The translations under genes and the position numbers were made by a program. This document shows positions 51,521 through 55,487 of a DNA stretch of 55,487 bases, piece after piece. The notes beneath the pieces are model-generated. The model was not told the origin of the DNA, did no database searches, and was given only the letters and a program-made list of their open reading frames with translations. Within the stretch, counting starts at the first letter, position 1. Every line of letters begins with the position of its first letter. Source of the stretch: Bacteroidaceae bacterium (GTDB taxonomy: Bacteria; Bacteroidota; Bacteroidia; Bacteroidales; Bacteroidaceae); the NCBI GenBank assembly GCA_016302965.1, contig JAEDMP010000005.1:1-55487 (forward strand), given 5' to 3'.

Positions 51521-51967
51521 ATGTTACAAACCATTTTAGCCATCTCCGGCAAACCCGGACTCTACAAGTTAGTATCGAGAGGCAACAACAACCTCATCGT
51601 TGAGGCTGTCGACGAGACCCATCGCCGCATACCTGTCTTTGCCTCTGACCGCGTCACCTCACTGGCCGACATCGCCATGTTCACCGACAGCGAGGATGTA
51701 CCCCTCTGGCAGGTGCTGAGCAACCTGAGAAACCTCGAAGAGGGCAAGGTGTCGAGCCTCAACTACAAGAAGGCTTCGGCCAAGGAACTGCAGGATTATT
51801 TCGCCCAGGTACTGCCCGAGTTCGACCGCGACCGTGTCCACAACAGCGACATCAAGAAACTCATCCAGTGGTATAACATCCTCGTGAGCAACGGCATCAG
51901 CGACTTCGAGAAGGACATGCAGCCCACTGAAGGCGACAACATCGACAACCGCAAGGAGCAGGAATAA
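51521..51967 (+). CDS. DUF5606-type conserved Bacteroidota protein
   Basis: 148 residues, cytoplasmic. The start MLQTILAISGKPGLYKLVSR and the body ASDRVTSLADIAMFTDSED and LKQ-like AKELQDYFAQVLPEFDRDRV match the small protein found beside nusB/coaE genes in Bacteroidota (DUF5606). Function unknown. It ends 37 bases before a strong terminator. Confidence 0.85.
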   Translation: MLQTILAISGKPGLYKLVSRGNNNLIVEAVDETHRRIPVFASDRVTSLADIAMFTDSEDVPLWQVLSNLRNLEEGKVSSLNYKKASAKELQDYFAQVLPEFDRDRVHNSDIKKLIQWYNILVSNGISDFEKDMQPTEGDNIDNRKEQE

Positions 51968-52004
51968 TCCCAGCCCCTTCTCCTTCCTGTCAGCCAAATG
52001 ATAA

Positions 52005-52035
52005 AAGGGGACCCGGCATCGCGTCGGGTCCCCTT
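52005..52035. terminator. Strong terminator after the coaE/DUF5606 run
   Basis: An 11-bp stem (52005-52015 with 52025-52035, AAGGGGACCCG/CGGGTCCCCTT) with loop bases that can pair further. T-rich sequence on both sides lets it end the plus-strand operon and the minus-strand barrel gene. Confidence 0.9.
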
Positions 52036-52047
52036 CTTCTGTTGTTA

Positions 52048-52144
52048 TTGCAGCGTCTTGGACATACAGATGAGAATAACAAGACCACTGCAAATACGAA
52101 TTATTTGAATAAACTAAACTAAACTAAATTAACCTAAACTAAAT
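52048..52144. other. Non-coding stretch with an inverted repeat and AACTA pentamers
   Basis: TTGCAGCGTCTTG (52048-52060) can pair with CAAGACCACTGCAA (52080-52093) with one bulge. At 52110-52144 the pentamer AACTA recurs about five times with small changes. No gene or known element is seen here. Confidence 0.55.
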
Positions 52145-52203
52145 ATATGTATTATCTATGCTCACGCATACATCTGTATGTTTTCTCTTTTGGGGTTGAC
52201 GGC

Positions 52204-55179
52204 TCAGAAACGGGGGCCTCCGAAGCCGCCACCACCGAAGCCGCCGCTACGGCTGCCGCCACGGTTGCGGTTGCCACGGCCTCCCTCAGAACCTTCGGGA
52301 CCGCCGGGACCATCTGCAGGCCCCTGGCGCATCTGGTTGCGGGCTTCCTTGCCGCCAATCAGGTTCATGCGATAGATGACATGCAGCATGGCATAGGAAG
52401 TGATGGCATTGTATTCGGTATCGGTACGCTGGCTGGCTGAGATGCTGCGGCTGAAGCTCGACTGCTGGTGCAGCAGGTCGTAGAGTTGCAGCGAGATGGT
52501 GAGTTGCTTCTTGAGGAAACTCTGGCTGAGCTGCGCATTCCAGATCAGTTCGTTGGTATTGAGCGAGTTGTCGCTATATCCTCTTCGGCTCGACATGTTC
52601 AGGTCGGTGGCGAGGGCTGTTCCCCAAGGCAGCTGGATGGTGGTGTTGAATCCGTAGGAGAACTGCCAGGTGTCGAGGTTGGCCGTGGGCTGGAGCAGGT
52701 TCTTGGCGTGGTTGTAGGTCACCGATCCTGCGGGTTCCACCTCCAACCACTCGTTGCGGTAGCTCAGTCCGAGCCGTTCGGTGAAGGTGTAGTTGTTGGT
52801 GGTGTTCTTCACCGACGACGACTGCTTGTTGAGCGTGACAAAACCGACACCATGGTCGTATCTCACCTCCGAGGTGGAGTTGACGCTGAAGTAGCCGGCC
52901 GAATCGATGGGCATGTTGAACATCATGTTGCCGCTGATGTTCCAGTTGCCGTCGATGTTCACGGGCTTGGTGGTGCGTCCACCCGTCACGGCATCATAGG
53001 TCACCTGGTTGCTGATGGAGTTACTGGTGGTGCTGAACATGAGGAAGGTGCTGAAGAAACGCTGCTTCTCCTGGGCATAGGTGTTGAAGTTGGCCCACAA
53101 GCGGCTGGTGAAGGCCGGCTTCAGTCCGGGGTTACCCATGGTGATGTTCAGCGGGTTGCTGTTGTCGGTGATGGGCAGCAACTGGGTCATCGAAGGCTGC
53201 GAACTGCTGCCGCGGTAGTTGATGCGGAGCTGGGTGACCTTCGAAATCTTCCACCGGAAGTTGAGCGTGGGGGAGATGTTGGTCACGTTTCGCGTGGTCA
53301 CGGTGTCGGTGGTGAGATAGCGGTAGGAGAACTTGGTCTGTTGGGGCATGATGGAGATACCGGCATGGAGGTTGAACGATTTTCTCACGATACGGAGCAT
53401 CAGCTGGATGTCGTGGATATAGTTCTTGTACTGGGAGAACTTGCTGAGTTCATCGTCATAATAGGTATCGAGGGGGAATCCCGTTCCCGACTCCAAACGA
53501 CTGATATAGTCGTCCCAGCCACGGTAGACATGCCCCACTCCGTCGAAGAAGTCTTCGCCGAGGTTGCTAAAATCATAGGTGGAGCGGTCGCTCTTCGTAT
53601 ATTTGTACTGGAACTGATAGCTCAGTTGCAGGTAAGTGGCCTTGAAGATGGGTTCGCTATAGGTCACGCGGGCACTGTAGTTATAGTTCTTCTGGGGCGT
53701 GAGGTTGTAGCGGTTGGTCTGGTAGAGCGAGTCTTTCAGAAAGAGTTCCACGTTGTTGGTCGAGAGACTCTTGCTGTCTCCCTCGCTATAGTTGGCGCGC
53801 AGCTGCAGGGTGAGGTTGCGGCCGGTGGAACTGAGTTTGCGGTTGAACTGCAGCGAACCGCCAAAGTTTTTCGAGTCGCTGTAGGAGAGGGAACGGCGCA
53901 CCCCGCTGTTCACCGCCATGCTGTCGCGGCTCATCAGCAGGATAGCCTCCTCGTCGAGGGGGTCGTCTGTATAGTCATAGGGGTCGGTATTGAAGGTGGC
54001 TGAACGGCCCATGGAAAGGCCATCGTTCGACGAGATTCTGAGGGTGGGACGGAAGGTGATGGTAGTCATCGTGTCGGGTGTCCACTCCACTCTCATCTGT
54101 GCATCCCATCCATTGCTTCTGGAGTAGTTCTGGCTGATACTGTTCGAGAACGACCCCGTGGTGCTGACAAAGTTTTCCGATGCCGTCCGGCTCCAGGCAT
54201 CGCCGTCGCTGTGGTTCCAGCGCACGCTACCGTCCAGTTTGATGAGCCCCTTCTCCTCATAGTTGAAGTTCAGTCCGGCCATCTTGCTGGCGTTCAGTCC
54301 GTTCCGGCCACCGCCGCCACCAAAGCGGCCACCGCCTCCACCGAATCCTCTGTCGCCCACATTGTTGGCGTTAACCATGGCCATCAGCCTCAGCTTGCTG
54401 TCAAACTGGGCGGCCATCAGTCGGGCGGCATAGCGGTCTTCGGTACCGATGGCCACATCGTTGTTGGTGAGGAATCCCTTGTTCATCCCTTTCTTGATGC
54501 CAAAGTCGAGCACGGTCTGCTCCTCGCCGTCATCGATACCGCTGACACGGGCCAGGTCGCTCTTCTCGTCGTATGCCTTCACCTTTTCCACGATGCTGGT
54601 GGGCAGGTTTTTCATGGCCGTCTTGGTATCTCCGGTCATAAACTCCTTGCCGTCCACGAGAATCTTCTTCACCTCCTTGCCGTTGATGGTAATCTTGCCG
54701 TCGTCGCTCACCTGGGCTCCGGGCAGTCTTTTCACGAGCTCTTCCACCACCGATCCCTCGGGGGTGCGGTAGGCGCCGGCGTTATAGACGAAGGTATCTT
54801 CCTTGAGGGTCACCTTGGCCATCTGCTTGGTGATGGTGGCACCGTTGAGCATGATGGCATCCACCTTCATGGCCATGGTACCGAGGTTCTGGTCCTTGCC
54901 TCCGGCAACGGTGATGTTCTTGGTCAAGGTCTTGAAACCGACCGACGTCACCTTCAGGATATACTTGCCGTCTTTGGGCACCTGAAGCGTGAACGTACCG
55001 TCGGTTTCCGTCAGTCGCCCCTGCACCATCGTGCTGTCGGTATGGAGCAGCCTCACGGTTGTTGCTGCGAGGGGTTCCTTGGAGTCATCCTCAATGATTT
55101 TACCTGTCAGTTTGCTTTGCGCCCAGGCCGAGAGGCTCATGGTGAGCGTCATGGCAATGAGCATCAGTAGTTTTCTCAT
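52204..55179 (-). CDS. Outer-membrane beta-barrel protein, carboxypeptidase-regulatory-like and TonB-receptor-like
   Basis: 991 residues from MRKLLMLIAMTLTMSLSAWA (55179). Upstream in-frame codons to 55302 add no signal and overlap the terminator of the next gene. Signal peptide, carboxypeptidase-regulatory-like domain (SKLTGKIIEDDSKEPLAATT), a plug-like region (GSVVEELVKRLPGAQVSDDG, KILVDGKEFMTGD), then a large barrel of the PF14905 type. It has two glycine-rich segments: one near 290 (GGGGGRFGGGGGRNG) and a C-terminal tail (GGFGGGGFGGPRF) after the barrel. No SusD partner is adjacent, so it is not a SusC-type glycan pair. Cargo unknown; siderophore, peptide or structural roles are all possible. 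Confidence 0.88.
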   Translation of the reverse strand: MRKLLMLIAMTLTMSLSAWAQSKLTGKIIEDDSKEPLAATTVRLLHTDSTMVQGRLTETDGTFTLQVPKDGKYILKVTSVGFKTLTKNITVAGGKDQNLGTMAMKVDAIMLNGATITKQMAKVTLKEDTFVYNAGAYRTPEGSVVEELVKRLPGAQVSDDGKITINGKEVKKILVDGKEFMTGDTKTAMKNLPTSIVEKVKAYDEKSDLARVSGIDDGEEQTVLDFGIKKGMNKGFLTNNDVAIGTEDRYAARLMAAQFDSKLRLMAMVNANNVGDRGFGGGGGRFGGGGGRNGLNASKMAGLNFNYEEKGLIKLDGSVRWNHSDGDAWSRTASENFVSTTGSFSNSISQNYSRSNGWDAQMRVEWTPDTMTTITFRPTLRISSNDGLSMGRSATFNTDPYDYTDDPLDEEAILLMSRDSMAVNSGVRRSLSYSDSKNFGGSLQFNRKLSSTGRNLTLQLRANYSEGDSKSLSTNNVELFLKDSLYQTNRYNLTPQKNYNYSARVTYSEPIFKATYLQLSYQFQYKYTKSDRSTYDFSNLGEDFFDGVGHVYRGWDDYISRLESGTGFPLDTYYDDELSKFSQYKNYIHDIQLMLRIVRKSFNLHAGISIMPQQTKFSYRYLTTDTVTTRNVTNISPTLNFRWKISKVTQLRINYRGSSSQPSMTQLLPITDNSNPLNITMGNPGLKPAFTSRLWANFNTYAQEKQRFFSTFLMFSTTSNSISNQVTYDAVTGGRTTKPVNIDGNWNISGNMMFNMPIDSAGYFSVNSTSEVRYDHGVGFVTLNKQSSSVKNTTNNYTFTERLGLSYRNEWLEVEPAGSVTYNHAKNLLQPTANLDTWQFSYGFNTTIQLPWGTALATDLNMSSRRGYSDNSLNTNELIWNAQLSQSFLKKQLTISLQLYDLLHQQSSFSRSISASQRTDTEYNAITSYAMLHVIYRMNLIGGKEARNQMRQGPADGPGGPEGSEGGRGNRNRGGSRSGGFGGGGFGGPRF

Positions 55180-55262
55180 GTCGCTTGCTGTTGTCTGTAT
55201 TGAAAAATAATGTTGATACAGGTTTATGACGCAAGGACAGAAGATTGGTTTAACGGACGGAT

Positions 55263-55303
55263 AAAAAAAATGTTGGAGCCCATCCCAAGGATGTGACTCC
55301 AAC
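55263..55303 (-). terminator. Terminator of the GH43-type gene
   Basis: GTTGGAG (55272-55278) pairs with CTCCAAC (55297-55303), with an inner CATCC/GGATG stem. On the minus strand it is followed by eight T. It separates the GH43-type gene from the barrel gene. Confidence 0.88.
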
Positions 55304-55364
55304 TGCTGGTCTCACGCCGATAAAGGGAGAGATTGACCAAATCCTACTCCCCGTTTTTTTCCTA

Positions 55365-55487
55365 TCATTTATGGAACCGGATCCAATCGACATCCAGGAA
55401 GGCACCGTCGTTGATTTTGTTCGGACGGCAGTTGAAGAATCCCAGTTTGGCACCAATCCATTTGCCTTCCTTCATCTGGAAGGGTTC
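55365..55487 (-). CDS. C-terminal fragment of a GH43-type glycosidase (beta-xylosidase/arabinosidase-like)
   Basis: Only the last 40 codons are in the window; the gene enters from the right edge. The residues EPFQMKEGKWIGAKLGFF and GAFLDVDWIRFHK match the C-terminal beta-sandwich of GH43 enzymes such as beta-xylosidases, where GKWIGAK.G.F and ..DFDWFR are common. The substrate cannot be set from this piece. Confidence 0.7.
   Translation of the reverse strand, partial: EPFQMKEGKWIGAKLGFFNCRPNKINDGAFLDVDWIRFHK

Noticed and set aside
55180..55302. N-terminal extension of the barrel protein
   Set aside because: It crosses the terminator of the next gene and precedes a perfect signal peptide.
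1..55487. tRNA or rRNA genes, insertion sequences, prophage
   Set aside because: I found no cloverleaf, rRNA segment, transposase or integrase on either strand.

Overview
The window looks like a chromosomal segment from a gut or oral Bacteroidota, most likely Prevotellaceae (Prevotella/Segatella and relatives); I cannot fix the genus. Reasons: two SusC/SusD pairs, Bacteroidota-type promoters (TTTG-N20-TAnnTTTG), starts in an AT-rich ATTATG context without Shine-Dalgarno sequences, Bacteroidota-only families (LptD of this lineage, DUF5606, nusB-yajC-ybbR-coaE) and secreted enzymes with a C-terminal tail typical of Prevotella.

Layout. 1-1103: 5' part of a GH2 glycosidase (minus, runs off the edge). 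1280-3418: tex (plus). 3502-10277 (minus): lptD, a CPA2-type cation:proton antiporter and a PurF-like protein that has lost its glutaminase residues. 10475-39165 (minus): a large polysaccharide-utilisation region. In transcription order it holds a 1197-residue secreted protein of binding-type modules, a GH51-GH43 fusion, a FAS1 lipoprotein, SusC, SusD, two more FAS1 lipoproteins, a second SusC and SusD, and a GH128-like glucanase behind its own terminator. No regulator gene lies in or next to it. 39166-39774: a roughly 600-base non-coding stretch with a striking tandem array built on GTAC. 39775-42213 (minus): an HD-domain protein and a carboxyltransferase whose biotinyl-like domain lacks the biotin lysine. 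42415-43209 (plus): an orphan lipoprotein.

43235-48282 (minus) runs L25, pth, an S4 RNA-binding protein, a BACON-like lipoprotein, a Ca2+/Na+ antiporter, a queuosine-precursor transporter and queF. A preQ1-I riboswitch of about 35 nt sits directly on the transporter start codon. 48547-51967 (plus) is the housekeeping run nusB-yajC-ybbR-coaE-DUF5606, divergent from L25 with a clear promoter for each direction. 52204-55179 (minus) is a carboxypeptidase-regulatory-like/TonB-receptor-like outer-membrane beta-barrel with a glycine-rich tail. 55365-55487 is the C-terminal tip of a GH43-type enzyme.

Best leads: the GTAC array at 39481-39679 (13 GTAC sites in 199 bases, spaced in an 8/14-15/22-23 pattern, with a perfect 22-bp inverted repeat inside), the preQ1-I riboswitch whose pseudoknot contains the AUG, the two degenerate enzymes (PurF-like and biotin-less carboxyltransferase), and the three-FAS1/two-SusCD surface system.
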